From an uncultured Bacteroidales bacterium (GTDB lineage: Bacteria; Bacteroidota; Bacteroidia; Bacteroidales; CAIWKO01), in NCBI GenBank assembly GCA_903913285.1, contig CAIWKO010000045.1, positions 192,068 to 256,067 on the forward strand: a stretch of 64,000 bases of DNA, read 5' to 3'. Made by a program: the position numbers and the translations under genes. The notes under the pieces are model-generated. The model saw only the letters and a program-made list of their open reading frames with translations. It was not told where the DNA came from and did not search any database. Below are positions 32,124-41,915 of the stretch, piece after piece; positions within the stretch are counted from its first letter, which is position 1; each line of letters opens with the position of its first letter.

Positions 32124-34745
32124 TTAGTCGATAGATTGATTTATTGAGAAATGGAACTGACTTCCTCCTTTTGCACCACTTGGTAATTTATCAAATCCAT
32201 ATCCCCAGTCAAGGCCCAGAAGCCCAAACATAGGTAAAAACACTCTAACCCCAACGCCTGCCGAACGATAAACGTCAAACGGATTGAATGCTTTAAAATT
32301 TGACCAACAATTTCCGCCTTCAGCAAAACTCAAAACATAAACTGTTGCCGATGGATTAAGTGAAATAGGATAGCGTAGTTCCAAAGAAAATTTATCAAAG
32401 ACCGCGCCTCCGATAAGGTTTCCGGATGCATCTTCAGGTGTAAGTGAATTGTTTGAATATCCTCTGAGAGCGATAATTTCTCTTCCATCAAGAGAAAATC
32501 CTGATAGTCCATCACCGCCTAAGTAAAAACGTTCAAATGGCGGGATCCCTATATTTTTATTATATGAGCCCAAGAAACCAAATTTTGATCGGGTGCTGAG
32601 AACCAAATTTCCTGATATTTTGGTATAAATAGCCGTAGTAAATTTCCATTTATGATATTCTATCCACTGAAATTTTTGTTCATCTGAAAGTTTTGAATAA
32701 TCTTCGTTTTTAAATAACGAAAATGGTGGTGTTAATTGCAACATTAGCGAAAATTCAGAACCTGAACGCGGATAAATAGGTTGATCGATAGAATTTCGTG
32801 AAAAAGTAACCGAATAATTTATATTGTTTGAAGTGCCATTAGTAAAAGTGAAAGTAGAAACATAATTATTTAAGCTGTAATGTTGATAACCTATTTCATT
32901 ATAAAATGTAAAAAAATCATCTGGCCATTTCAAACGGGAGCCTAATCCAACTGATGCTCCAATTATGCCTATTGCTTGACGGCTTGCATTGCTTTTTTTC
33001 AATCCATTGGTTTGCGAAGAATAATAAACAGAAATACTGAGTGCATGTGGTTTTTTTCCACCAAGCCAGGGTTCTGTAAATGAAGCATTATAAGCCTGAT
33101 AATACGATCCGTTAGTTTGAATTCTTACACTCAGTTTTTGACCATCTCCTGAAGGGAGAGGCTGCCACGCAGAACTTTTAAAGAAATTGTGCATCGAAAA
33201 GTTATTAAAAGAAACACCAAGAGTTCCTATTAATCTTCCTGCACCCCAACCTCCTGATAGTTCCAGTTGATCAGATGAAGTCTCTTCAACAGAATACTCA
33301 ATGTCTACAGTACCATCTGTTGGGTTTGGAATAATATCAGGTACAATTTTTTCTGCATTAAAATATTTTAATTGAGCTAATTCGCGTGTGGTTCTGATAA
33401 TGTCTGAACGATTAAATAATTGTCCTGGTTTTGTACGAATTTCACGCATAACCACATGATCGTTAGTTTTTGTATTTCCTCGTATAGTTACTTTATTAAT
33501 ATAGGCTTGTTTTCCTTCAATAATTCTGATTTCTAAATCAATAGAATCATTATCAATTCTGACCTCAACAGGTGTAGCACTAAAAAATAAATAGCCATTA
33601 TCCATATATAAAGAAGAAATATCAAACCCGTTTGGATTATAACTTAAGTTTGTTTCAAGAGCTTTCTCATTATAAACGTCTCCTTTGAAGATTTTTAAAA
33701 TTGCACCTAATTCTTTGTCGGTATATTTTGTATTACCTACCCAGTTAATATTTCTAAAGTAGTATTTTTTTCCTTCTTTCAGGTGAATATTTATATCGAT
33801 AGTGTTTTCTCCAGATTTTACAATAGTGTCTTGAATAATTTTTGAATCACGATACCCTAATTCATTATATTTATCAATAATTGCAAGTCGGTCTTTTTCA
33901 TATTCATCATGCAAAAACTTAGAAGACTTAAATATTCTCAAAACAATTTTAGAATCTAAATACTTCATAAAGTTTTCCTCAATACTCACAGAATCCGGAA
34001 CAAAAAGTTTTTTTATGGTTTGGCAAATAAGAGTATCAATTCCCATCAAAGGATTAAAAACAGATTGTTCTTTTGTTTTTTTCATCAAATGTTTAAGCCT
34101 ATACGACGATACATTATCATTGCCTAAAAAATTTATTTTATGAATTCGAACTTTCTTATGTTTTTTTATGTCAATATTTAATTTTGCGGTATACTTATTT
34201 GAGGAAGAATCGATAGTTTCACCTATGTTAGCTTCAACATTATAAAACCCTTTATCCTTATAGAATTTTTTAATAATATCAGTTGACCGGAGTATTACAT
34301 TATTTGTAACTACATCTCCTTTTGTAAGATTAAGTTTAGTTCGGATATCATCAACATCCGATTTTTTAATGTTTGAAGAAAACAGAGGAGTTGATGATAA
34401 TCTTGGATGTTCTCTGAGTTGAATTTCAAGCCATATTTTTTTATCCTCAATTTTAGTTGCATAAATTTTAATATCATCAAAAAGACCTTGGTTCCAAAGA
34501 TTTTGAATTGATTTGGTGATTTTTTCACCAGGAATTTGTAAAACTTCGCCTTCATAAAGTCCTGTTAGAAGTTTGCAGATATTAGTATCAGTATAATGCA
34601 CCCCCTTAAAATCAATTTTTTGAATTTCATAATCTTTTGGTGTTGCATAATCGATACCGCCTTTATCATCGATAAGTACCTGTGCTTTTAACGGGAAACT
34701 TATAATTAAAAGAATGATTAATTTATAAAAGTTTTTCAGTGTCAT
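32124..34745 (-). CDS. bamA: Outer-membrane protein assembly factor BamA
   Basis: An 873-residue Omp85 protein with a signal peptide ending SFPLKA and mature Gln. Residues 35-470 hold five POTRA domains (for example KIDFKGVHYTDTN, VRIHKINFLGN, YYFRNINWVGNTKYTD, YINKVTIRGNTKTND). The rest is a 16-strand barrel with the conserved lid-loop motif in GVRVFLPMFGLLGLDWGYGFD. It inserts all other barrels into the outer membrane. It lies 3 bases after uppS and directly before the skp-like genes, the conserved Bacteroidota order. Confidence 0.95.
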   Translation of the reverse strand: MTLKNFYKLIILLIISFPLKAQVLIDDKGGIDYATPKDYEIQKIDFKGVHYTDTNICKLLTGLYEGEVLQIPGEKITKSIQNLWNQGLFDDIKIYATKIEDKKIWLEIQLREHPRLSSTPLFSSNIKKSDVDDIRTKLNLTKGDVVTNNVILRSTDIIKKFYKDKGFYNVEANIGETIDSSSNKYTAKLNIDIKKHKKVRIHKINFLGNDNVSSYRLKHLMKKTKEQSVFNPLMGIDTLICQTIKKLFVPDSVSIEENFMKYLDSKIVLRIFKSSKFLHDEYEKDRLAIIDKYNELGYRDSKIIQDTIVKSGENTIDINIHLKEGKKYYFRNINWVGNTKYTDKELGAILKIFKGDVYNEKALETNLSYNPNGFDISSLYMDNGYLFFSATPVEVRIDNDSIDLEIRIIEGKQAYINKVTIRGNTKTNDHVVMREIRTKPGQLFNRSDIIRTTRELAQLKYFNAEKIVPDIIPNPTDGTVDIEYSVEETSSDQLELSGGWGAGRLIGTLGVSFNNFSMHNFFKSSAWQPLPSGDGQKLSVRIQTNGSYYQAYNASFTEPWLGGKKPHALSISVYYSSQTNGLKKSNASRQAIGIIGASVGLGSRLKWPDDFFTFYNEIGYQHYSLNNYVSTFTFTNGTSNNINYSVTFSRNSIDQPIYPRSGSEFSLMLQLTPPFSLFKNEDYSKLSDEQKFQWIEYHKWKFTTAIYTKISGNLVLSTRSKFGFLGSYNKNIGIPPFERFYLGGDGLSGFSLDGREIIALRGYSNNSLTPEDASGNLIGGAVFDKFSLELRYPISLNPSATVYVLSFAEGGNCWSNFKAFNPFDVYRSAGVGVRVFLPMFGLLGLDWGYGFDKLPSGAKGGSQFHFSINQSID

Positions 34746-34748
34746 TTT

Positions 34749-35483
34749 TTATTGAATTTGCTCGCTAGTCATTCCAAATCGTCTTTCTCTTTTCTGATAA
34801 TTTATGATAGCTGAATAAAAATCATTTTTTCTAAAATCAGGCCATAAAACGGGTGTAAAATATAGTTCAGTATATGCCAATTGCCATAGTAAAAAATTAC
34901 TAACACGATATTCCCCACTTGTTCTGATTAATAATGAAGGATCAGGGATGTCTTTTGTCGTTAGTGATTTTGAAATAAGTTTCTGATCGATCTCATTTGT
35001 TGTAATAATATTATTTTTAACGTTTTCAGCAATTTTTTTTACAGCTTGAGTAATTTCCCATCTTGAACTATAACTTAGAGCAAGAATAAGATTCATTCGG
35101 GTATTTTTTGCTGTAATATTAATGGTATTCATTAATTCGTCGTAACATTTTTTATGTAGGCTTTCGATATCTCCAATTGCAAGTAAACGAATATTATTCT
35201 TAATTAGTGTTTCAGTTTCATTATTTATTGATTTTACCAAAAGTTCCATTAGAGCATCAACTTCTTCTTTTGGTCTGTTCCAATTTTCAGTAGAAAAAGC
35301 ATATAAAGTAAGGTATTTAATGCCAATTTCAGTTGCTGCTTCTACACATTCCCGAACGGCAGTAACGCCTTGATTGTGTCCGAAAATGCGTAATGCACCT
35401 CTTTTTTTTGCCCACCTGCCATTGCCATCCATTATTATAGCAACGTGTTCTGGCAATTTTTCAGGAATAATTTTTTCTTTCAT
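34749..35483 (-). CDS. uppS: Isoprenyl (undecaprenyl) diphosphate synthase
   Basis: A 244-residue cis-prenyltransferase. IIMDGNGRWAKKRG contains the catalytic Asp (D19) and substrate-binding residues. Later motifs are YLTLYAFSTENWNRP and LLIRTSGEYRVSNFLLWQLAYTELYFTP. It condenses isopentenyl units onto farnesyl diphosphate to make the lipid carrier for peptidoglycan and surface glycans. The gene lies 23 bases after the porG-like gene and 3 bases before bamA. Confidence 0.95.
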   Translation of the reverse strand: MKEKIIPEKLPEHVAIIMDGNGRWAKKRGALRIFGHNQGVTAVRECVEAATEIGIKYLTLYAFSTENWNRPKEEVDALMELLVKSINNETETLIKNNIRLLAIGDIESLHKKCYDELMNTINITAKNTRMNLILALSYSSRWEITQAVKKIAENVKNNIITTNEIDQKLISKSLTTKDIPDPSLLIRTSGEYRVSNFLLWQLAYTELYFTPVLWPDFRKNDFYSAIINYQKRERRFGMTSEQIQ

Positions 35484-35506
35484 GTATAATAATTGGTACG
35501 AATAAA

Positions 35507-36358
35507 TTAATCCTTGTACTTAGCTTTTATTTTTGGATGTTGTTTATATGCCGGGCAATTTTTATTTTTAGATTTTATTCGAAATGAAACCGTAAGTCCG
35601 GTAAAAACATACCAATCTTTTGTCCGTGGATTTCCACGTTGCATACCCGCATGTAGTCCTTGATTTGTGAGCGAACGATCAGCAAGTGGTAAAGTATTAG
35701 GACTATTTTCCGTAAGAATACCCGGATCGACATAAACAGTGCTTACATCATCAATATAATCAGTGAATGTCTTTCTGATACCCCATTCTAATCCAAGACT
35801 AATAAATTTGGCAGGAGAATATTTTAAACCTAATCCGAATGGTATCGCTATTGATGTTAATGCATAGTTTTTTTTAGTGCTTCCAGTGGTTCCTTGCCCC
35901 TCTGTTCCCAAAGGTTGTAATGGGTACCATGTTCCGTTAAGTTCAGCTTTAGGATTAAAATTAAATAGCGAAGCCCCAACAAAAATATACGGAGATATAA
36001 AATGTTTTTTGTCACCGATAATGTATTGTAGAAAATTAAATTCAATTTGAGGTGAAAAATCGAAGATGTAACTTTTAAAACTTAAATTTCGATCAACATT
36101 AGCTTTAGAGCGTGCGTCACTTGCTTCAAGTTCTCCAATTAGTGCACTGACTTTAAAAGACCATCGGGGAGTAATATTATATCGATATACAATACCACCG
36201 GCAAATTTTGTTTCTAAAAAATGTGTTGAGGGGTTTAAATCTCCTAAATAATAAGATCCCCCTAAAAAAACACCAATTTCATTATGGTAGAATTCTTGTG
36301 CTTTGATTTTAAAATTTAACAATAAAGGTATTATAGCTATAATAAAAAACTTTTTCAT
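35507..36358 (-). CDS. porG: PorG-like outer-membrane barrel (DUF6089), paralogue 1
   Basis: A 283-residue protein with a signal peptide ending FKIKA and mature Gln. It forms an eight-strand-type outer-membrane barrel of the DUF6089 family (IGVFLGGSYYLGDLNPS, TFTDYIDDVSTVYVD, MQRGNPRTKDWYVF). In Porphyromonas gingivalis the gene at this place, just before uppS, bamA and two ompH genes, is porG, a component of the type IX secretion system that contacts the PorK/PorN rings. Gene order and family support the name. The rest of the T9SS is not in this window. Confidence 0.75.
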   Translation of the reverse strand: MKKFFIIAIIPLLLNFKIKAQEFYHNEIGVFLGGSYYLGDLNPSTHFLETKFAGGIVYRYNITPRWSFKVSALIGELEASDARSKANVDRNLSFKSYIFDFSPQIEFNFLQYIIGDKKHFISPYIFVGASLFNFNPKAELNGTWYPLQPLGTEGQGTTGSTKKNYALTSIAIPFGLGLKYSPAKFISLGLEWGIRKTFTDYIDDVSTVYVDPGILTENSPNTLPLADRSLTNQGLHAGMQRGNPRTKDWYVFTGLTVSFRIKSKNKNCPAYKQHPKIKAKYKD

Positions 36359-36364
36359 GTAATC

Positions 36365-37321
36365 TTAGAATCTGTGTTTAGGAAAGAATCTCCTACCGAG
36401 TGAGCAATATACATTTAATGTTAATGACATAAACGAATCTTTCCTCTTGGGGTCTCCCCGTTGTTCCCCTGGCAAAGTACTTGTGTATAAACGAGAGCCA
36501 GGACTATTATTTAAAGCAGGATTTGCCATGTCAACTGAAAGTTGTCCTCCTTTTGAGTTTAATAACGCATTTTTATCAAAATATGTTGTACTGACATCAT
36601 CAATATAATCCGTAAAACAAATATTTTGGGTATATTCAATTCCAATCTCCCAGGCTTTTGAAATTCGAACTCTTAACCCAATTCCCAAAGGTATTGTAAA
36701 TTGCAAAGGCGAATATTGTTTTCGTGTAGATACTAGTCCTTCTCCTTCAGTTGTTAACGTGCGAAGAGCATTCCATTTACCTGCATATTTTCCTTTAGCA
36801 TTAAAATAATATCCTCCAACTCCAACATAAGCATAAGGCGTATAAGAAAAGGCAGACCAACCGCCAAAACCTCTAACACCACCTAAATTATATCTGTGAC
36901 CGTTTTGATTAAATTCATATGAATATTCTATGGCAGAAGCAAGTTCATAAATAGGTGTTCTAAAATTTAAATTTCTGTTTTGCCTAAAAATTTCTTTTGT
37001 GTTTGCGTCATTTCCACTCAACCATGAATAGTTAAAAAATGATCTTGATGAAAAATGCCTTGCAAATTGATATTTATAGCCTAATTGAATTGAAGGGCGG
37101 ATTGCTTGGTAATCAAAATCGCGAAGACTAAAAGGGCCGGACCCGATTTTATTAGCACCACCGAGATCTCCTAAAAAATTTGTTGCTCCTAAATTAAAAA
37201 ACACTTTGTTTCTGTCTTTTTTCCATTCAACAGATTTGTACTTATATCTTCTTCTCTGCTGGGCAAATACAATACTTCCAGCTAATATAAATATAATTAA
37301 AAAGATTGATAGTTTTCTCAT
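36365..37321 (-). CDS. PorG-like outer-membrane barrel (DUF6089), paralogue 2
   Basis: A 318-residue protein with a signal peptide ending SIVFA and mature Gln. It shares with the following gene the motifs NFLGDLGGANKIG, FTDYIDDVSTTYFD and GEQRGDPKRKDSFMSL, so the two are tandem paralogues. This copy has a longer N-terminal extension and additional Gly-rich strands. It is the first gene of the envelope operon, with a good -7 element 23 bp upstream. Which copy does the T9SS job is unknown; both may be needed or one may be specialised. Confidence 0.75.
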   Translation of the reverse strand: MRKLSIFLIIFILAGSIVFAQQRRRYKYKSVEWKKDRNKVFFNLGATNFLGDLGGANKIGSGPFSLRDFDYQAIRPSIQLGYKYQFARHFSSRSFFNYSWLSGNDANTKEIFRQNRNLNFRTPIYELASAIEYSYEFNQNGHRYNLGGVRGFGGWSAFSYTPYAYVGVGGYYFNAKGKYAGKWNALRTLTTEGEGLVSTRKQYSPLQFTIPLGIGLRVRISKAWEIGIEYTQNICFTDYIDDVSTTYFDKNALLNSKGGQLSVDMANPALNNSPGSRLYTSTLPGEQRGDPKRKDSFMSLTLNVYCSLGRRFFPKHRF

Positions 37322-37343
37322 AATCTTTAATTTGCTAAACTTA

Positions 37344-37351
37344 CAAAAGTA
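37344..37351 (-). promoter_or_regulatory. -7 promoter element of the envelope operon
   Basis: Minus-strand TACTTTTG (37351-37344), 22 bp from the ATG of the first PorG-like gene. It would drive both PorG-like genes, uppS, bamA and the skp-like genes. Confidence 0.4.
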
Positions 37352-37403
37352 AAAAAAAAATAAATAGAAATGAAAAATTAAATAATAATAATTGGAGCAG
37401 ATA

Positions 37404-38282
37404 CTAATTGCGCTTATCCCATCCCCACATGAGTTTTTCTCTTATCGTTGAAAAAAAAGGTTTATTTTGGAAATGTATGAAATTGATTTGGAAATTTTCT
37501 TTTTTGATTTCCAGTTCAATTGTTGAACTGGTGACAACATTACTTGAATCCAAAGTAACCAGGTAATTATCAATTCTTCCTTCAACTTTTAATTTTATTG
37601 TAACATTATCAGGGACTACAATGGGTCTAACGGTTAAATTATGAATAGCAATAGGTGTTAAAATAAAACTTGATGAATCCGGTGTCACAATTGGCCCGCC
37701 ACAACTTAATGAGTAAGCTGTAGAACCTGTTGGTGTGGAAACAATTAATCCATCAGCCCAGTATGTGTTTAAAAAAACGTTATTAATATATGCATGAATC
37801 AGAATCATTGATGATGAATCGCGCTTATGAACTGTGATTTCGTTTAAAGCGAAATTATTTTCTCCAAAAAGATTTTGTGGATTTTCAATTTTAATTAGAG
37901 TTCTTTTTTCAATTATGAATTTATTTTCCAGTATGTTTTCAATTGCTTCAGTAATTTCTTCTTTTGAAATGCTTGATAAAAAACCCAGCCTGCCTGTATT
38001 AAATCCCAAAATCGGAATTCCGGAATCTTTTATCAACGTAATTGTTTTTAAAAGCGTGCCGTCTCCACCTATGCTGAATAAATAATCCACCCCGTTTTTT
38101 AGTTCCTCATGATTTGAGAATGTTTCGGTGTCCGAACTTACCAAATGATTTTTAAATAACTGTTCACAGAAAGGTTTGTAAATGCAAATCTTAAAATTAT
38201 GGTAGTTGAGCCTCCCCAATAGTTCCATATAATATTCTTCCTGTTCTTCCGTAAAATTTGTTGCAAATAGTGCAATTTTCAT
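37404..38282 (-). CDS. nadK: NAD kinase
   Basis: A 292-residue ATP-NAD kinase. SIGGDGTLLKT is the conserved GGDGT nucleotide-binding and catalytic motif. GFNTGRLGFLSS, ALNEITVHK and TPTGSTAYSLSCGGPIV follow in family order. It phosphorylates NAD to NADP. It lies 9 bases after the CBS gene and in the conserved Bacteroidota neighbourhood upstream of the porG-uppS-bamA operon. Confidence 0.95.
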   Translation of the reverse strand: MKIALFATNFTEEQEEYYMELLGRLNYHNFKICIYKPFCEQLFKNHLVSSDTETFSNHEELKNGVDYLFSIGGDGTLLKTITLIKDSGIPILGFNTGRLGFLSSISKEEITEAIENILENKFIIEKRTLIKIENPQNLFGENNFALNEITVHKRDSSSMILIHAYINNVFLNTYWADGLIVSTPTGSTAYSLSCGGPIVTPDSSSFILTPIAIHNLTVRPIVVPDNVTIKLKVEGRIDNYLVTLDSSNVVTSSTIELEIKKENFQINFIHFQNKPFFSTIREKLMWGWDKRN

Positions 38283-38291
38283 AATGGTGTG

Positions 38292-38954
38292 TTAAATATT
38301 CAGGTAATTCATCAGCGAATCGTAGCGATCTTGCAAATCATTTGTATAATCCGATTCTGTAAAACTTGCCAAAACCGTATATCCGTATCTTTCAAAGGTC
38401 TGCAGAACCGGAAAGATGTTCATTTTGTTAATCTTCAATGTTACTTCCAGTTTAATGGAATTCGGGAAACTGCTGACATAGCAGTTTAGTATTTTAGCAT
38501 CATTCGATTCAACAATAGAGGCAATTTCCTGAAGCGAATAATCATTTTCATTACGTTCTACTATTATTATTCCTCCGGGATTCCGTATTGCAGCAGTTTC
38601 CGAAAATTGTTCCAACAGGTTTTGAGTGGTTATCGACCCTAAATACCAGTTATTATTATCAATAACCGGAACTACTGAAAGCTTCATTTCACTTACAAGC
38701 GATATTACTTCATACATGTGTTGATATTGATAAACAAATGCATTTACCAATGATAACGTATGATTCCCGATGGATTCTTCCAGTTTGTTTTCGGCAAAAA
38801 TATCATTTTCCGAAATTAATCCTAAAAATTCAACATTATTTACAATCGGCAAATGACTGAGTTTTTGGTCATCCATTAGTTTTAATGCATAGGATGCTTT
38901 ATCGGAGGTGTGAAGTGGGATAACAGCATCGGTCAACAGTTGCTTCGCAAGCAT
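38292..38954 (-). CDS. CBS-domain pair protein
   Basis: A 220-residue cytoplasmic protein. Residues 1-125 hold two CBS motifs (AVIPLHTSDKASYALKLMDDQKLSHLPIVNN, cited here only as AVIPLHTSDKAS and LSHLPIVNN; then MKLSVVPVIDNNNWYLG). CBS pairs bind adenine nucleotides such as AMP, ATP or SAM. Residues 140-215 look like a small ACT-like alpha/beta unit (EVTLKINKMNIFPVL). It probably senses nucleotide state. It is co-transcribed with nadK, consistent with adenylate sensing, but no partner is shown. Confidence 0.85.
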   Translation of the reverse strand: MLAKQLLTDAVIPLHTSDKASYALKLMDDQKLSHLPIVNNVEFLGLISENDIFAENKLEESIGNHTLSLVNAFVYQYQHMYEVISLVSEMKLSVVPVIDNNNWYLGSITTQNLLEQFSETAAIRNPGGIIIVERNENDYSLQEIASIVESNDAKILNCYVSSFPNSIKLEVTLKINKMNIFPVLQTFERYGYTVLASFTESDYTNDLQDRYDSLMNYLNI

Positions 38955-38980
38955 GGAATTTTTTAAAGTTTAATTTTATA

Positions 38981-38988
38981 CAAACCTA
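38981..38988 (-). promoter_or_regulatory. -7 promoter element of CBS-nadK
   Basis: Minus-strand TAGGTTTG (38988-38981), 26 bp from the ATG at 38954. Confidence 0.4.
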
Positions 38989-39077
38989 CAAGAAATTTTC
39001 CACATAAAATCTTTCGTCGCAAAAAATTAAAGTTGACAATTTTCGAAACTTATTTTTAAAAGTGATTACACAATTTC

Positions 39078-39085
39078 TAACTTTG
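39078..39085 (+). promoter_or_regulatory. -7 promoter element of pdxJ
   Basis: TAACTTTG, ending 17 bp before the ATG at 39103. TTGACA at 39033 is too far upstream to pair with it. Confidence 0.4.
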
Positions 39086-39102
39086 TCATAAAAATTCATA
39101 GA

Positions 39103-39816
39103 ATGACCAAATTAAGTGTAAATATAAACAAAATTGCCACATTAAGGAATGCCCGCGGAGGAAATTTACCTGATCTGATCAAAACTGCCACCGATTGCGA
39201 ACGCTTCGGAGCTCAAGGCATAACGGTTCATCCGCGCCCCGACGAAAGGCATATCCGGTACCAAGATGTTTGCGACTTAAAAAAAATAGTAACCACCGAA
39301 TTCAATATCGAGGGCTATCCTTCCGATGCCTTTATTAAATTGGTTTTAGAGGTGAAACCAGCTCAGGTCACTTTGGTTCCCGATCCGCCCGATGCCATAA
39401 CATCCAATGCGGGTTGGGACACGATTTTAAATCAGTCTTTCTTGCAGGATGTGATTGCCAAATTCAAACAAGATGAAATCAGGACTTCGGTGTTCATTGA
39501 TCCCGATGAAAAAATGATTGTTCAGGCAAGAAAAACGGGAACCGACCGCATCGAACTTTATACCGAAGCCTATGCCAAAAACTTTCCTGTCGATAAACAG
39601 CGGGCTATTGTCGGATACGCCGAAGCAGCAAAAATTGCCAATTCAGTTGGGCTGGGTATTAACGCAGGTCACGATCTCAACCTCGATAATTTGAAGTATT
39701 TCCACGAAAATATTCCGGGTTTATTAGAAGTCTCTATTGGTCATGCGCTGATTTGCGATGCCTTGTTCTTTGGCCTCGAAAACACCATTCAGCTTTATTT
39801 ACGGCAACTGAGTTAG
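39103..39816 (+). CDS. pdxJ: Pyridoxine 5'-phosphate synthase
   Basis: A 237-residue TIM barrel with the PdxJ patterns [56 protein letters not shown] and [14 protein letters not shown]. It condenses 1-deoxyxylulose-5-phosphate with aminoacetone-3-phosphate to make pyridoxine phosphate, vitamin B6. Full length. The 3' end overlaps the convergent M28 gene by 4 bases. Confidence 0.95.
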   Translation: MTKLSVNINKIATLRNARGGNLPDLIKTATDCERFGAQGITVHPRPDERHIRYQDVCDLKKIVTTEFNIEGYPSDAFIKLVLEVKPAQVTLVPDPPDAITSNAGWDTILNQSFLQDVIAKFKQDEIRTSVFIDPDEKMIVQARKTGTDRIELYTEAYAKNFPVDKQRAIVGYAEAAKIANSVGLGINAGHDLNLDNLKYFHENIPGLLEVSIGHALICDALFFGLENTIQLYLRQLS

Positions 39817-40841
39817 TTGGCTTTTGCCACAGGTGCCGATTCTTCAAACACCACGGTCAGCAATGTTTGCCCGACTGCTTTAAGTGCGTTTTTGTCCACG
39901 TGAGCCAGATTGTCGTTCATCGTGTGCCAATATTTATAAAATCCCGTTCCTGAGCTTTCATCATTATGTATAAGGTCAATGGTCGGAATTTTAATGATAT
40001 TGTTTACATAATAATGGTCATCGGTTATCGGGTTCGTTTCCTTATCAATAAAGTTAGCGCTGTAGCCTATCCTTGCTGCCGCATCCCAAACTTTCTTGAT
40101 GATATCCGGAGCAAATTTCTCCGAAATACCTTCATGAGTGAAGCAAACATTCTGCACGCCTACCATGTCCAGTAATATTCCGAAATTAGCCTGATAGTTT
40201 TGCTTATGCGGATTTTTCGACCAGTATTGCGACCCCAGTCCCCAATAATCTTCGCTATATTGATGTCTGTCGTTTTGAGGTTCGCCGTAATCTTCCGCAT
40301 CGAACAAAACTAGGTCAACCCCCATTTTCAGCTTGTGTGTCGAAAGTATTCTTGCAATTTCCATCAGCACTCCCACACCGCTGGCGCCGTCGTTGGCACC
40401 GTCAATGGCGGTAAGGTGCTTGGTACTGTCAGGATCCTGGTCGGCATAGGGGCGCGAATCCCAATGCGAACTCAGCATAATTCTTTGAGGAGCCTCGGGG
40501 TTGAACGTAACAATAATGTTCTTCATTCGCAGCATCGTTCCGTTATAGGCCCTCACCACTGCTTTCTGAATCACCACATCTTTCGACCAGCCTCTCATTT
40601 TCTGTTCCAACCATACCTCGCATTTGTCGTGAGCAGGGGTGTTGTTCACGCGCGGCCCGAAATCAACTTGCTTCTCAACATAATAAAACGCTGAATCCTG
40701 GTTGAAAACAGGCACCTGAACCCGGGCACCTTTCGGTTCGGTTTTCTCGTTAGTGGCTACGGGTTTCTTATTATTTCCGCACGAAACCGTCAGAAAATAG
40801 AATACAGATAATCCTAAAAAAACTTTGATAAATGATTTCAT
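39813..40841 (-). CDS. M28-family lipoprotein, glutaminyl-cyclase-like
   Basis: A 342-residue lipoprotein (FLTVSCGNN, Cys near residue 21). The M28 metal-binding fold shows [27 protein letters not shown] (zinc Asp), FDAEDYG (acidic residue) and [12 protein letters not shown] (zinc His). The spacing and the single-zinc residue set resemble type II glutaminyl-peptide cyclotransferases of Bacteroidota (as in Porphyromonas gingivalis) more than aminopeptidases. Such an enzyme would convert N-terminal Gln of exported proteins to pyroglutamate. This fits the Gln-first mature proteins throughout the window. An aminopeptidase remains possible. Confidence 0.8.
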   Translation of the reverse strand: MKSFIKVFLGLSVFYFLTVSCGNNKKPVATNEKTEPKGARVQVPVFNQDSAFYYVEKQVDFGPRVNNTPAHDKCEVWLEQKMRGWSKDVVIQKAVVRAYNGTMLRMKNIIVTFNPEAPQRIMLSSHWDSRPYADQDPDSTKHLTAIDGANDGASGVGVLMEIARILSTHKLKMGVDLVLFDAEDYGEPQNDRHQYSEDYWGLGSQYWSKNPHKQNYQANFGILLDMVGVQNVCFTHEGISEKFAPDIIKKVWDAAARIGYSANFIDKETNPITDDHYYVNNIIKIPTIDLIHNDESSGTGFYKYWHTMNDNLAHVDKNALKAVGQTLLTVVFEESAPVAKAN

Positions 40842-40852
40842 AAAAAAAAATT

Positions 40853-41851
40853 TCAATTAAGTATAAACATATAAAAACGCTGGCTGTTTTCCAGCGATTC
40901 CTCAATAGGGATATACGAAAATGGCATAGCTTTCTTTAATTTCTCGTTCGAATATTTCGAAGTGTTTTGCGAAATCCGCGCCGCATCTTTCGTAAATGAC
41001 GATTTCCTCTTCGAAAACAGGTCTTTAACAGCATTCATCCGCCACGCAATATCCGTAATAAAAGGTGTAGCATGTTTTTGAGGAGGTTTTTTTCCAATGC
41101 ATTTGGCTATTTTCCCCATGATTTCCCTGTAACCCAAATTTTCGGCAGTAACAATAAAACTGTCATTCACCACCTGGCTTTTCGTCAGCCACACCATCAC
41201 TTTTGCCACATCCCTCACATCCACAAAACTGTTCGCCCCGCCCGTATAATATTTCAGTCCTTTCCCAATTTGTCCAAAAAGCGAGCCTGTCCCTGAATCC
41301 TGTTTCCACGGACCCACTATCACTGACGGCCTAACCATTACCGTCTCCAGCCCCTCAGCCGAAGCCCGCCAAACTTCCAGATCCGCGTCAAATTTGCTCC
41401 GTGCATAATCCGAATGCCGTTCCGTTCCGTCCCAAACCGTATCCTCACAAATCATCTCCGCCCGTCCCAAAGCCGCAATCGAACTCACATAACACAACTT
41501 TTCAACCCCCATTTCCAGTGCCGCGTCAATCAGGTTTTGCGTTCCTTCAACATTGGTGTGCTGCATTTCCCCGCGGTCTTTCTTCCAAAACGAAACCTTG
41601 GCGGCGCAATGATACACAATGCTTACACCCTCCAGCGCCTCTGCCACAGCGTCCATATCCCTCAAATCGCATTCCCTCCATTCAATCCGCCCAAAAAGCT
41701 TCTCTTTCCCATAAAAACCAAACAATTTCCTCACCATTTCCGTGTCCGAGGCGGGTCGTCTCAGTGCACGTATGCTCTCAGCATCATCCATGCATAGTTC
41801 TATCAACAAATGTGCCCCCAAAAATCCTGTACCTCCTGTAACTAAAATCAT
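40853..41851 (-). CDS. NAD-dependent epimerase/dehydratase (extended SDR)
   Basis: A 332-residue Rossmann-fold enzyme. The coenzyme motif is VTGGTGFLGAHLL at the N-terminus, with YHCAAKVSFW, YVSSIAALG and the catalytic YARSK. The C-terminal substrate domain includes YTGGANSFVDVRDVAKVMV. It resembles dihydroflavonol-reductase-like/NAD-epimerase members, and the substrate is unknown. It is first in a two-gene unit with the M28 lipoprotein gene, an 11-base gap away. Confidence 0.85.
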   Translation of the reverse strand: MILVTGGTGFLGAHLLIELCMDDAESIRALRRPASDTEMVRKLFGFYGKEKLFGRIEWRECDLRDMDAVAEALEGVSIVYHCAAKVSFWKKDRGEMQHTNVEGTQNLIDAALEMGVEKLCYVSSIAALGRAEMICEDTVWDGTERHSDYARSKFDADLEVWRASAEGLETVMVRPSVIVGPWKQDSGTGSLFGQIGKGLKYYTGGANSFVDVRDVAKVMVWLTKSQVVNDSFIVTAENLGYREIMGKIAKCIGKKPPQKHATPFITDIAWRMNAVKDLFSKRKSSFTKDAARISQNTSKYSNEKLKKAMPFSYIPIEESLENSQRFYMFILN

Positions 41852-41867
41852 GATGTTTGAATTGATG

Positions 41868-41875
41868 CAAAATTA
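41868..41875 (-). promoter_or_regulatory. -7 promoter element of the SDR gene
   Basis: Minus-strand TAATTTTG (41875-41868), 16 bp from the ATG. Confidence 0.4.
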
Positions 41876-41915
41876 CGATAATTATTAAAACTATAGTCCT
41901 TTTGCAGTTGCCTAT

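Noticed and set aside
39033-39038. TTGACA as a sigma-70 -35 element for pdxJ
   Set aside because: It is about 39 bp upstream of the -7 element, too far, and the phylum's promoters use TTTG at -33.
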